DNA of 64,000 bases, taken from NCBI RefSeq assembly GCF_050946405.1, contig NZ_JBMNUS010000003.1:277568-341567 (forward strand). The letters are read 5' to 3'. Of this stretch, positions 6,215 through 15,295 are shown in pieces. Each line of letters opens with the position of its first letter. Positions within the stretch are counted from its first letter, which is position 1. The notes below the pieces were generated by a model, which was not told where the DNA came from, did not search any database, and saw only the letters and a list, made by a program, of their open reading frames with translations. The DNA is from Pseudochelatococcus sp050946405. Its GTDB lineage: Bacteria; Pseudomonadota; Alphaproteobacteria; Rhizobiales; Beijerinckiaceae. The position numbers and the translations under genes were made by a program.

Positions 6215-8593
6215 TCAGAACCGTGCCGGGGCCACGGCTTTCCGGCTTTGCTCTTCGGCGCGCTGCCGGGCATGGGCGGCCACGTCCTGCGTCCGTTTGG
6301 TGAACCAGTCGGTATCGATGAGGCCGAGCCAGAAGCCATCGGCATCGACCGAAGCCATCAAAATTCCGCCGCAGGCGCGATGATGCCGGGTGACCGGGAT
6401 GCTCCAGTAAGCTCTGTTGTCCGGTCTGACCGCGCCCTGATCGTCGTGCCAGCGGTTGCCCGATACCCTTCGCGTCACATCGCTGACGCTTCGGCCCATG
6501 TTGATGCCGCAGATGCTCTCCAGGTCTCCCCCGGAGAGAAAACTCCGTTGAGCGGCAGGTGCTTGCGCCCAGATACCATGCCACGCATAAGGCGCGTCCT
6601 GCCAGACGGGATCGCCATATTTGGCGACGATGAGCTTGCGGATATCCTCGATGTTCGCCTGTTCTGGAAACGCCTGATAGCGCGTGACGGCTACGATCGT
6701 GCCTTCTTCCGAATAATATACCCCTGTCTGGTCGACGAGCCTTCCGGGTGGCCTGCCGCTGGAGGTGCCGTCGTTGGACGGCGTCACCGGCGTTGAATGA
6801 TGTTCGCTCTCGAGAATCAGTCCCGATGGATGGAACTGATCCAGGTTGAAATCGTCTTTCCGGTTGGCCTCATCGATGGACAGACGATATTTGAACGTTT
6901 CCGGGTTCTCCAATGACTGGGCGTGAACTGCAAGCAACGCATCCGCGTCGCTTTCCTTCATGCCGAGACGAAGGCCGACGATATCGGCGAATTCCGGCAG
7001 GCTCTTCGTTTCCGCCGCATTCGCAGGTTTGTCGACAGGGACGAACTTGTCGCCGATCTGCATCCCGGCCAGACGGGCTTCCACCGCAAAGAGCCTTTTC
7101 CCGATGTTCGCGGCCACCTGATCCACCTCGAATTCATAGGAGATGCGATAGGGCGCCGCCGTGATCTCGTCTTTTTCAAGCTTTCTTTCATATTTTGAGG
7201 GATCATCATCGAGCTGAAACCACAATATGGATGTATATGACCCCTTGTGCTCAAGCAGGGAAAAATAACCGGCCTTCTTCAGAAGCTCGCCGATGTCGGA
7301 CCGTACATCATTGCTGATGGAGCGGGCGGGCGTAAGCTGACAAGTGCTGCTCAACTCCGTGACGGGCGCATCCGAATTGTCTCCTTTGAGCGCGATCGGG
7401 CACGAAACCCGCTTCGCAACCGGCGCCGTGTCGGCGATTACCGCGGCTTTGTACGCTTGTACAAGGCTTTCATCCGGCTCTTTCAGCAGGCGCAGTTTGG
7501 TATAGGGAAAGCGTTTGTCGGGCACCGAAGCATAGCGCAAGGTGTTGCCGAGCAACGATTGCTCATAGCCGAACCGCGAGGCGGCGACGCTGCTCCAGAC
7601 CTCGTCGGGAATCGCCGCGCCCGGATTTTGCTTCACATACATGACGAAGGGGGCATCCGGCGCGAGAGCGACGAACGGTATCCGCTCGTCGGCGGAAGGA
7701 GCGCGATCCGGCCCCTCATAGGCCCCCTCGAAGGCCGGCAGATCGATATCCTTCCGGGAAAGAGCCAGGTCGCGATAGTAAGCGGCGCCTTTGTAAATGA
7801 AGGACAATTCCAGTCTTTTCGATGCGATTTCCGCTTTGGTCAGCGTCATGCGGGTGGCGATATAGCCATGGCGGTCGCTGTTTCTTTTGTCGAGGTAGGC
7901 GCGGGCGTCATCGAAGCTCATGGCAAGCTGGCGGGGCCATTCGGCAAAGGGCAGCGGAGCGGCGAACGGCAGCATGCCCCGCAGAACGACCGCATTGCGG
8001 TTCTGGCCCGTCTCGATATTGAGAGGGAAGGCTTCGGCGTCCCGGTCGTAGTTGCCGAGAGCAGCGTATCGGATATCGATGATGTCGAAAGAATCGGGAA
8101 TCCGGGTTTTTTCAAGAGCGGCCTTGAGCGCCGCCGTCATGCGGGCCTTGACCTCATCGACCTCGAACTCGTTTCTGGCCCGCCACACCAGCGAGACGAG
8201 CGGATCATCCAGCTTTTCAATCGCGGAAGACAGGTATCCGCCAAGGAATTTCTGGCGGACTTCCTCGGGCAGAATGCCGGCGAAAAGCTTGGGGTTCCTC
8301 TCGATCAGGCTCGGATCCGCCTGATAGGCCAATTGATAGACGAGACGGATGACGGCCCGCTGATACTCTTCCGCCTTCTTGCCGTGTCCGTAATGATTCG
8401 GGTCCGCGATCGCGACGGCCCCGTCCACGACCGGCAGGCCGAAGAAAGCGGGCGACTGTGCCGGCGCTTCGTTTGTTTTGCCCGCAGCGGCCTGTTTCGC
8501 AGGCGCGCCGCCGGCAGGGATCGGCATTGCCAGAACGGAGGCGCATAAAGCCGCGCTCACAAGAACAGTTTTTTTAATGTTTTTCCTGATCAT
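6215..8593 (-). CDS. Large exported protein of unknown function (792 aa)
   Basis: I do not recognise the family. The ATG at 8593 sits behind AGGGGACATCA and opens a signal peptide (MIRKNIKKTVLVSAALCASVLA) cut near GGAPAKQ. The mature protein is mostly soluble, has five Cys, and shows no transmembrane segment. Residues about 520-770 look like a separate domain; the stretch IVGLRLGMKESDADALL is of the LGM-type seen in small periplasmic domains of BamE/SmpA-like fold, which is only a weak resemblance. By eye the base composition is lower in GC than the flanking genes (runs such as ctttttcaagctttctttcat), and it is a monocistronic gene next to a tRNA, so recent acquisition is possible. A periplasmic or surface role is inferred only from the signal peptide. 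Confidence 0.75.
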   Translation of the reverse strand: MIRKNIKKTVLVSAALCASVLAMPIPAGGAPAKQAAAGKTNEAPAQSPAFFGLPVVDGAVAIADPNHYGHGKKAEEYQRAVIRLVYQLAYQADPSLIERNPKLFAGILPEEVRQKFLGGYLSSAIEKLDDPLVSLVWRARNEFEVDEVKARMTAALKAALEKTRIPDSFDIIDIRYAALGNYDRDAEAFPLNIETGQNRNAVVLRGMLPFAAPLPFAEWPRQLAMSFDDARAYLDKRNSDRHGYIATRMTLTKAEIASKRLELSFIYKGAAYYRDLALSRKDIDLPAFEGAYEGPDRAPSADERIPFVALAPDAPFVMYVKQNPGAAIPDEVWSSVAASRFGYEQSLLGNTLRYASVPDKRFPYTKLRLLKEPDESLVQAYKAAVIADTAPVAKRVSCPIALKGDNSDAPVTELSSTCQLTPARSISNDVRSDIGELLKKAGYFSLLEHKGSYTSILWFQLDDDPSKYERKLEKDEITAAPYRISYEFEVDQVAANIGKRLFAVEARLAGMQIGDKFVPVDKPANAAETKSLPEFADIVGLRLGMKESDADALLAVHAQSLENPETFKYRLSIDEANRKDDFNLDQFHPSGLILESEHHSTPVTPSNDGTSSGRPPGRLVDQTGVYYSEEGTIVAVTRYQAFPEQANIEDIRKLIVAKYGDPVWQDAPYAWHGIWAQAPAAQRSFLSGGDLESICGINMGRSVSDVTRRVSGNRWHDDQGAVRPDNRAYWSIPVTRHHRACGGILMASVDADGFWLGLIDTDWFTKRTQDVAAHARQRAEEQSRKAVAPARF

Positions 8594-9092
8594 TGATGTC
8601 CCCTGCTGTTGAGCGATGAATCGGGAAATAGTCGGAAGGGGCTGCATGCGTCTTCAGTCTGGCAGGGCTCCGGGCATGCGCTTGTGTCCTGCCGACTGTC
8701 GGGTCGGAGAATGTCGGATATGGGCTGCACGCATGCAGCCGCTCGAAAGAGCATGCTTTTATTTTTACCACGGCGAAGCCGGGATTTTTTATAAAGTCGG
8801 GGCTGTGCCATGTAAAGGCGGCGGAATGCGGCCTCATCGGAAGCTTATCCGCTTCATGATAGCTTGCGATCGGTTTTTCCGCCGCCGTTCGACCGTTCGC
8901 GAGAGCTCAACTCTTCTGCGGAACGGGCGTTCGCCGCAGGGTTTCGTCATGAAGCGGGAAGATATAAAAAGGACACTTCAATAGTGCCCGGGGGCGGGGC
9001 CGCGACAGCCTCCAGGCTTGACAGCCGGTCCACTCCGCCATTACGGGAACGGGAGCGGCCGGTTTGTCGCAACGCCGGGGGTGAGTTGGCGG
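8594..9092. other. Long intergenic region with paired hairpins
   Basis: About 500 bases between divergent genes with no convincing coding sequence. It must contain the promoter of the 792-residue exported protein (minus) and of the copper block (plus). The only clear structures are the two hairpins listed separately at 8723-8762. Confidence 0.4.
8723..8762 (+). terminator. Tandem hairpins with U-rich tail (terminator or small RNA end)
   Basis: GGCTGCA-CGCA-TGCAGCC (8723-8740) is followed at once by GCTC-GAAA-GAGC (8741-8752), a four-pair stem with a GNRA tetraloop, then ATGCTTTTATTTTT. On the plus strand this resembles the 3' end of a small RNA or a terminator, yet no plus-strand gene precedes it. 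Confidence 0.4.
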
Positions 9093-9482
9093 ATGGTCAG
9101 GATCTGGCGCGTCTTGCTGCTGTTGTGCCTGTTGCCGGCTCTGCCGGTCGCGGCAGGGGCGCTTGTCGCGTCGTCGGTCCATGCGATGCCTGCGCCGTGT
9201 CACGACCGGGATATCCACGCGTTTGCGGATGTCGCCGCGCACGAGCATCACGGTTCCGTGTCCGAGGCTGACGCGGACCATTCCCCGGACGATCGCTTCC
9301 GCGCCGGCGACGATGCCGGATGCTGCACTATATTCTGCGGCCCTTGCGCCGTGGTGGCCGTTGCGGCGGATGCGGGCGCGCTCGCGCCGCCTTTCGCCCG
9401 GCGGCCGTATGGATGGGCCGACCATATCGCCCGCGGTCTGTCGGTGACGCCCTTGCTTGCCCCTCCCCGATCCATGGTCTGA
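9093..9482 (+). CDS. Small secreted Cys/His-rich protein, probably metal-related
   Basis: A 129-residue protein with a hydrophobic signal segment (VLLLLCLLPALPVAAGALVASSVHA) and a mature part containing several His (HDRDIHAF, AAHEHHG) and a Cys cluster CCTIFCGPC. It resembles the DUF2946-type proteins found beside copper-handling genes. It lies 109 bases before a multicopper oxidase on the same strand, so a periplasmic copper-binding or sensing role is plausible but unproven. Start choice is uncertain: GTG at 9081 and ATG at 9093 are both possible and neither has a strong ribosome site. Confidence 0.6.
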   Translation: MVRIWRVLLLLCLLPALPVAAGALVASSVHAMPAPCHDRDIHAFADVAAHEHHGSVSEADADHSPDDRFRAGDDAGCCTIFCGPCAVVAVAADAGALAPPFARRPYGWADHIARGLSVTPLLAPPRSMV

Positions 9483-9591
9483 GCCTCTTCCGGCGTGGCC
9501 CTTCCGCGTCGCCGGGACAGTTCGCGCGCCATTCGGCGCATAGGGACCGGTTCGCCGATTCCGCATCGGCATGGAAACGGGTATTCCAAAC

Positions 9592-11028
9592 ATGAATCGT
9601 CGTGATTTTCTCACGCGGCTGACGGCCGGCACAGCCGCGCTCGCCGCACCGGCCGCATGGCCCCTTCCCGGCTCCGCGCGGGCGCAACAAGCCGCCGGGT
9701 CCGTAACGGCGCCCGAGAGCGCGCCCCGCCGGCTTGCCGTGATCAGCCGCACGCTCGACATCAACGGCAGGGCCGCGCGCGTCTTCGGGCTCGCGCAGCC
9801 GGACGGCACGCAGGGGCTGACCTTCGATGCCGGCGGCCGTTTCGACGTGGCGCTTGCCAATCAGACAGACGCGCCGACGCTGATCCACTGGCATGGCCTG
9901 ACGCCGCCCTGGGAGCAGGACGGCGTGCCGGACAATCCGGCGGCGCCGCTGCGTCCGGCGCAGACGCGCCGCTACGCCTTTCCTGTCGGCGCGGGCGGCA
10001 CGCACTGGATGCATGCGCATACGTTGCAGGAGCAGAACCTTCTCGCCGCTCCGCTGATCGTGCCCACGGCCGCCGACCGCGCGCGGGACGAGCAGGAAAT
10101 CGTGATCCTTCTGCACGATTTTTCCTTCACGCCGGCCGAGGAGCTTCTCGCGCGCCTTCAGGGCGCGGCGGGCGGCGGACATGGCCATCATCACGGCGTC
10201 ATGCACCATGGCGGGATGAACCACGGCGGGGCGATGGACCTCAACGACATCGACTACGACGCCTATCTCGCCAACGATCGCACGCTTGACGATCCGCAGG
10301 TCGTGCGGGTGGAGCGGAATGGCCGGGTGCGGTTGCGCATCATCAACGGCGCGACGGCAACCGCCTTCACCATCGACACCGGCCCTCTCGACGCGGCGCT
10401 GATCGCCGTCGACGGCCGCGACGTGCGGCCGGTCGCGGGCCGCGCCTTCCCGGTCTCCATGGGCCAGCGCGTCGACATCCGGCTGCGGCTGCCGCCGGAT
10501 GCGGGCGCGTATCCGGTCCTCGCGTTGCGCGAAGGCGCCCCGGAGCGCGCCGGCATCGTCATCGCCACACCCGATGCGCCCGTCGCCAAAATCCCCGTGC
10601 GCGGCGACGTCGCGGGGCCGGTGCTCGATCTTGACCTCGAACGGCGGCTTTCGGCGGTCGGGCCGCTGGCGCGACGTGCGGTCGACCGCCGTTTCACCCT
10701 GCCGCTCACCGGTGACATGGCCGGCTACGTGTGGGGGATCGACGGCGGCGATGCCCTGACGGCATCGCGCGGCGAGCGGATCGAGGTGACGTTCGTCAAC
10801 GTATCCATGATGGCGCATCCGATGCATCTGCACGGCCATCATTTCCAGGTGACGGGCATCGACGGCGAGGTCGTCGCGGGGGCGGTGCGCGACACCGTGC
10901 TCGTGCCGCCGCAGAAGAAAGTCACCATCGTCTTCGACGCGGACAACCCCGGCCGCTGGCCGCTTCACTGTCACCATCTCTATCACATGGCCGCCGGGAT
11001 GATGGCCTTTGTCGACTACGCCGCCTGA
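9592..11028 (+). CDS. Tat-exported multicopper oxidase
   Basis: A 478-residue multicopper oxidase. A twin-arginine signal (MNRRDFLTRL, cut near ARA-QQ) exports it folded. The cupredoxin copper motifs are all present: LIHWHGL and HWMHAHT in the N-terminal domain, and HPMHLHGHHF and HCHHLYHMAAGMM at the C terminus, the latter with the type 1 Cys, His and Met and the type 3 ligands. A His/Met-rich loop GHGHHHGVMHHGGMNHGG near residue 200 recalls the CueO/CopA copper-binding insert. The likely role is Cu(I) or phenol/siderophore oxidation in the periplasm. ATG at 9592 is chosen for the Tat motif; an ATG at 9571 would bury it. It is followed by an iron-uptake block. Confidence 0.9.
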   Translation: MNRRDFLTRLTAGTAALAAPAAWPLPGSARAQQAAGSVTAPESAPRRLAVISRTLDINGRAARVFGLAQPDGTQGLTFDAGGRFDVALANQTDAPTLIHWHGLTPPWEQDGVPDNPAAPLRPAQTRRYAFPVGAGGTHWMHAHTLQEQNLLAAPLIVPTAADRARDEQEIVILLHDFSFTPAEELLARLQGAAGGGHGHHHGVMHHGGMNHGGAMDLNDIDYDAYLANDRTLDDPQVVRVERNGRVRLRIINGATATAFTIDTGPLDAALIAVDGRDVRPVAGRAFPVSMGQRVDIRLRLPPDAGAYPVLALREGAPERAGIVIATPDAPVAKIPVRGDVAGPVLDLDLERRLSAVGPLARRAVDRRFTLPLTGDMAGYVWGIDGGDALTASRGERIEVTFVNVSMMAHPMHLHGHHFQVTGIDGEVVAGAVRDTVLVPPQKKVTIVFDADNPGRWPLHCHHLYHMAAGMMAFVDYAA

Positions 11029-11156
11029 CGCCTTCGCCGGATCGGAAGCGGGCGCGGATGCCCGCTTCCGCATATCGGTTCGGTCGCGCCGACGGAGCGA
11101 TCATTCCAGATCCCCTTCAATGGCGAAATGTCATGGCGGGTGAAGTAATATAAAGT

Positions 11157-11171
11157 TATAATAATTATAAA
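11157..11171. promoter_or_regulatory. 7-1-7 palindrome, candidate iron-responsive operator
   Basis: TTATAAT-A-ATTATAA is a perfect 15-base palindrome in an AT-rich stretch (11148-11190) in the 323-base gap before the TonB-dependent receptor. Its 7-1-7 geometry is that of Fur/Irr-family operators, and the downstream gene is an iron-uptake receptor. The regulator identity is inferred. No gene is seen in 11029-11351. Confidence 0.55.
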
Positions 11172-11351
11172 TTATAGTAATTCAACATATGTGAAAAGCG
11201 AATTGTGTGTTGAAAGTGTGGCTTTATCGAGGTAATGGGTTGCAAGGGCAACTTGCCCGTTTATTCGCCAGTATTACGGTTCGGCGCTGCGCGGTTTCGT
11301 GGCGGGATATATAATTCCGAGCACGGTTGCAGTCTGCATTGGGGGGAGAAG

Positions 11352-13637
11352 ATGACACGGCATTCGGACGTTGACGTTGCCTTGACGAAGCAAGCCGGTA
11401 ACGGGCAGATTCAGGGACGGGCGGTAGCGCCGCTGCTTGTGCTTTCCACCGTATTCTCCGCGACTGCGGCCTATGGTCAGAACACCGGCGACGCGCCGGC
11501 GAATGCCGATGGCGACGACGTTCTGGCGCTGCCGACGATCTCCGTGGTCGGGGATCAGCCGGTCAACACGCTCCAGCGGGGCACGGGGCTGTCGCGGCTG
11601 CCGACGCGGGTACAGGATACGCCGCAGGTCATCAACGTCATCAGCCGCGAGATCATCGACGAGCGCGGTCTGGCCAGCCTGTCCGATATCATCACGCAGG
11701 TGCCGGGCGTCACCATGAGCGCGGGCGAAGGCGGCGGCGGCGGTCAGCGCGGCGACAACTTCAACATCCGCGGGTTCAGCGCGCAGGGCAACATCTTCAC
11801 CGACGGCATCCGCGATATCGGCATCTACAGCCGCGATGCGTTCAACCTCGAGCAGGTCGAGGTGCTGAAGGGCCCGTCGGGCACCACCCTGGGGCGCGGC
11901 GGCGGCGGCGGCTCCATCAACCTTCAGACGAAGCGGCCGAAGCCCTACACCTTCGTCGAGCTGCACGGCACGATCGGCACCGATTCCTACTATCGCGGCA
12001 CCATCGACGCCAATTATGCCATCAACGACGAGATCGCCGTGCGGCTGAACGCCCTCGGGCTCGATCGCGATTTCGCCAAGCGCGACCATGCCGAACAGAC
12101 GCGCTGGGGCATCGCGCCGTCGATCACCTTCGGCCTGAAGAGCGACACGAAGATCACGCTCGATTATCTGCACCAGTACGAGGACGGCCGGCCGGACAAC
12201 GGCGTGCCGCGCTTCGGCATCTCGCGCGCCGACGGCGGTGACGGCATCGCCCGCCCGGTGACGAAGCTCGGCGTGCGGCAGGCCAATTACTACGGCTATG
12301 CCAACGACTTCGAGGAAATGGTCGCGGATGTCGGCACGTTGCGCATCGAGCACAAGATCAACGATTATCTCGATATCCTCAACGTCACCCGCATCGGCCG
12401 GTACGATCTCGACCGCTGGGTCACGGTCATGCAGCCCAGCACGCTGTACAATCCGCTGAACTGTCCGGCGCTGACGGCATCGTGCACCATGACGAACCAT
12501 GTCCGCCAGTCGCGCGGGCAGGTCGCCAACACCTATCAGAACCAGACGACGCTCAACGCGAATTTCAATACCGGCCCGTTCAGGCATCAGGCGGTGATCG
12601 GCGTCGACTTCAGCCGCGAGGTCTATGACCAGTTCGCCTACGGCATCACGCCCACCAACCCGCCGACCCGCCTCAATGTTCACGCACCGGCGTTCGACAC
12701 CGCTTTCCAGGCGCGCACGCGCAGCCGCATCGACAACCATGTCGTGAACACGGCGGGCATTTCGGTCTACGATCGCGTCGACCTCGGGCATGGCTTCTTC
12801 GTCGTCGGCAGCGGGCGGTTCGAGGATTACTCCATCGACTCGCAGTCCATCAGCGGCGCCGGCGCCGTCACCGGCGTCTACAAGGGAAGCCAGGGTCTGT
12901 TCAGTTGGCAGACGGCGCTGGAGTACAAGCCTGCCGAGAACCAGACCTACTACGTCTCCGCCGGCACGGCCGAACTGCCGGCCTCGCCCTCGGCCGGATA
13001 TCAGAGCGTCAGCACGACGAGCGGCATCGCCAGCGATCCCGAGCGCACCACCTCGATCGAGGCGGGCGCCAAGTTCAGCCTCCTGGACGACCGGCTGGGC
13101 CTTGGCGCCAGCATCTTCCACATCGAACGCACCAACGCCAACGACTACGATTCCGCCACCGGCGAATTCATCAAGCGCCACGACAAGCGCATCGCGCGCG
13201 GCGTCGAATTGCAGGCGACGGGCCGCATCACGGACAAGTGGTCGCTGAATGCCGGCTACGCCTATATCGACACCGAGATCGAGTATCCCGGCAATGTGAG
13301 CGACGGGCAGGAAATGGCGCTGACGCCGAAGCATTCCGGTTTCTTCTGGACGACGTATCAGATCACCGATGCGATCCAGATCGGCGGCGGCGCGACCTAT
13401 GTCGGCGAGCGCTGGACGAGCGACTACAATCCTTCGCTGACGGCGGTGAACGGCAGGCTGCCCTCGCACTGGCAGGTCGACGCCGTGGCGCGCTGGCGGG
13501 TGAACGAGAATTTCGAATTGCAGTTCAACGCCCAGAACATTTTTGACGAAAAGGTGTTCCTGCGCTCGCACGGCGCCCGTCACATGGTGCAGGCGCCGGG
13601 CCGCACGTTCCTCCTGAGCGCCAAGGCGACGTTCTGA
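11352..13637 (+). CDS. TonB-dependent siderophore receptor (catecholate type)
   Basis: A 761-residue outer-membrane receptor importing ferric siderophores with TonB energy. The signal peptide ends at TAAYGQ; a TonB box-like stretch (LPTISVVGD) and plug domain follow (PQVINVISREIIDERG, NIRGFSAQGNIFTDGIRD, VEVLKGPSGTTLGRGGGGGSINLQTK). The barrel ends in the terminal Phe typical of outer-membrane proteins (LLSAKATF). Similarity to the Fiu/PiuA group is supported by the PiuC-type dioxygenase gene immediately after it. ATG at 11352 follows GGGGGGAGAAG; the frame extends upstream to 11235 without a ribosome site or a sensible signal peptide. Confidence 0.92.
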   Translation: MTRHSDVDVALTKQAGNGQIQGRAVAPLLVLSTVFSATAAYGQNTGDAPANADGDDVLALPTISVVGDQPVNTLQRGTGLSRLPTRVQDTPQVINVISREIIDERGLASLSDIITQVPGVTMSAGEGGGGGQRGDNFNIRGFSAQGNIFTDGIRDIGIYSRDAFNLEQVEVLKGPSGTTLGRGGGGGSINLQTKRPKPYTFVELHGTIGTDSYYRGTIDANYAINDEIAVRLNALGLDRDFAKRDHAEQTRWGIAPSITFGLKSDTKITLDYLHQYEDGRPDNGVPRFGISRADGGDGIARPVTKLGVRQANYYGYANDFEEMVADVGTLRIEHKINDYLDILNVTRIGRYDLDRWVTVMQPSTLYNPLNCPALTASCTMTNHVRQSRGQVANTYQNQTTLNANFNTGPFRHQAVIGVDFSREVYDQFAYGITPTNPPTRLNVHAPAFDTAFQARTRSRIDNHVVNTAGISVYDRVDLGHGFFVVGSGRFEDYSIDSQSISGAGAVTGVYKGSQGLFSWQTALEYKPAENQTYYVSAGTAELPASPSAGYQSVSTTSGIASDPERTTSIEAGAKFSLLDDRLGLGASIFHIERTNANDYDSATGEFIKRHDKRIARGVELQATGRITDKWSLNAGYAYIDTEIEYPGNVSDGQEMALTPKHSGFFWTTYQITDAIQIGGGATYVGERWTSDYNPSLTAVNGRLPSHWQVDAVARWRVNENFELQFNAQNIFDEKVFLRSHGARHMVQAPGRTFLLSAKATF

Positions 13638-13679
13638 CGCGGGCGCTCGTTCCGCTGCGGTTTCGGCGAAAGGCGCGCC

Positions 13680-14357
13680 ATGCTCATCACGATCCCCGAT
13701 CTTCTGACGCCGGACGAGGTTGCGCGGTGCCGGAAGATTCTCGAGGGCACCGACTGGATCGACGGCCGCGCCACGGCCGGCGATCAGGCGGTGCGCATCA
13801 AGCACAACCTGCAAGTGCCGCAGGGCGATCCGCAGGCGCGCGCGCTCGGCGATATCGTCCTGCGCGGGCTGGCGCGCCATCCCGCCTTCACCTCCGCCGT
13901 GCTGCCGTTGCGCATCCTGCCGCCCATGTTCAACCGTTACGACGTGGGCATGAAGTTTGATGCCCATGTCGATAACGCCATCCGTCAGGTGCCCGGCGGC
14001 CTCATCCGCACCGACGTTTCCTCGACATTGTTCCTGACGCCGCCGGAAGACTACGATGGCGGCGAACTCGTCGTGCATGACACCTACGGCGTTCACAAGG
14101 TCAAGCTGCCGGCGGGGCATATCGTGGTCTACCCCGCCACCAGCCTGCACAGCGTCACGCCGGTGACGCGCGGCAGCCGATGGGCGAGCTTCTTCTGGAG
14201 CCAGTCCATGATCCGCGACAACGAGCGCCGCGCCATGCTGTACGATCTCGACGGCGCCATTCAGGAATTGCGGGCGGTCCATGCCGACGATCATCCGGCC
14301 CTGCTCAGGCTCACGAACCATTATCACAACCTGCTTCGGCAATGGGCCGAGATGTAG
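13680..14357 (+). CDS. Fe(II)/2-oxoglutarate-dependent dioxygenase, PiuC/YbiX type
   Basis: A 225-residue PKHD-type hydroxylase. The iron ligands are His96 and Asp98 (FDAHVDNA) and His157 (TSLHSVTPV), with Arg167 for 2-oxoglutarate. YbiX/PiuC proteins are encoded next to catecholate siderophore receptors in many proteobacteria and are tied to iron uptake, though the substrate is not established to my knowledge. It lies 42 bases after the receptor and 15 bases before the Sel1-repeat gene, so the three are probably cotranscribed under iron control. Confidence 0.92.
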   Translation: MLITIPDLLTPDEVARCRKILEGTDWIDGRATAGDQAVRIKHNLQVPQGDPQARALGDIVLRGLARHPAFTSAVLPLRILPPMFNRYDVGMKFDAHVDNAIRQVPGGLIRTDVSSTLFLTPPEDYDGGELVVHDTYGVHKVKLPAGHIVVYPATSLHSVTPVTRGSRWASFFWSQSMIRDNERRAMLYDLDGAIQELRAVHADDHPALLRLTNHYHNLLRQWAEM

Positions 14358-14372
14358 AAGCCGTCAGTCGCC

Positions 14373-15290
14373 ATGGATGATCGCCCTTCGGCCGGGAAGG
14401 CCGCGGCCGGCCATGCGGTCGTCGTTTCGACGGGTCACGATCCGGCGGACGCGGCCCGCAGGCTCCTTGCCGCGGCCGAGCGCGGCTTTCCCGACGCCCA
14501 GCTCGTGCTGGCGCAGCTTTACCTCGACGGTCACGGCGTCGCGGCCGATCCGGCGGCGGCGTTTCGCTGGTTCTCGCGGGCGGCGGACCATGGCCGGTCC
14601 GAGGCCGTCAACATGGTCGGCCGCTGTCATGAACTGGGCTGGGGCGTGCCGGCCGATCCGGCCATGGCGGCGCAATGGTATCGCCGCGCGGCGCGCATGG
14701 GCCACGCCTGGGCGCAGTTCAACCTCGCCGGCCTCCTGCTGGACGGGCAAGGCGTGCCGCAGGATGCGCGCGGGGCGCTGTCGCTCTACGTGCGGGCGGC
14801 GCGGCGCGGGCATGCCAAGGCCATGACGATGATCGGCCGCTTTCAGGAAGAAGGCTGGGAACGGCGGCCTGATCGGGCGGCGGCGTTTCGCTGGTATCGG
14901 CGCGGCGCGGACGGCGGCGACTTTCGCGGTCATTTCAATCTCGGGCGCTTGCTGATGCAACAGGGCCAAACGGCCGAAGCCATCGGCCGCCTCGAGCGGG
15001 CCGTCGAGGCGGCGACGCCGGTATTCTGCCGGGATGTGGCGGGAGGGTTTCTCCGGCACCCGGAAGAGGCCGTCCGCGTGCTGGGCCGGCGTTGTCTGGC
15101 GCGCGCCTGCGAGACGCGCGCCGCCGCCGATATCGAGCGCTATGCGTCGCTGCTGGCGCAGGGCGAGATCCGCTTCGCGGACGCCGCCGCGCCTGCCGAG
15201 CCGGTCGCGCACCGGCCCGGCTCATCACGGCCGCGCTCCCTTGCGGGATTTTCGTTCACGCGCCGGCTTTCGGCGCTGTGGCGGCGGTGA
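14373..15290 (+). CDS. Sel1-repeat (TPR-like) protein of the siderophore operon
   Basis: A 305-residue protein made of about five Sel1-type repeats from residue 30 to 200 (for example AQLVLAQLYLDGHGVAADPAAAFRWFSRAADHG, shortened here to its AxxxLxxLY.DG.GV..D...A..W pattern). Such solenoids bind other proteins. No signal peptide is seen, so it is probably cytoplasmic. TPR/Sel1 proteins commonly accompany PiuC genes, which supports a shared iron-related job whose mechanism is unknown. Its stop overlaps a possible GTG start of the next gene (GTGA, 15287-15290). Confidence 0.85.
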   Translation: MDDRPSAGKAAAGHAVVVSTGHDPADAARRLLAAAERGFPDAQLVLAQLYLDGHGVAADPAAAFRWFSRAADHGRSEAVNMVGRCHELGWGVPADPAMAAQWYRRAARMGHAWAQFNLAGLLLDGQGVPQDARGALSLYVRAARRGHAKAMTMIGRFQEEGWERRPDRAAAFRWYRRGADGGDFRGHFNLGRLLMQQGQTAEAIGRLERAVEAATPVFCRDVAGGFLRHPEEAVRVLGRRCLARACETRAAADIERYASLLAQGEIRFADAAAPAEPVAHRPGSSRPRSLAGFSFTRRLSALWRR

Positions 15291-15295
15291 ACGCG

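Noticed and set aside
5866..8593. A genomic island integrated at tRNA-Leu
   Set aside because: No integrase, no direct repeat of the tRNA 3' end, and only one unusual gene; kept only as a compositional remark.
8616..8984. A 122-codon plus-strand frame in the empty gap
   Set aside because: No ribosome site, Arg-rich shadow-like composition, and it runs through the hairpin pair.
11274..14342. A 1022-codon antisense frame over the receptor and dioxygenase genes
   Set aside because: High-GC shadow; the plus-strand proteins have clear family motifs.
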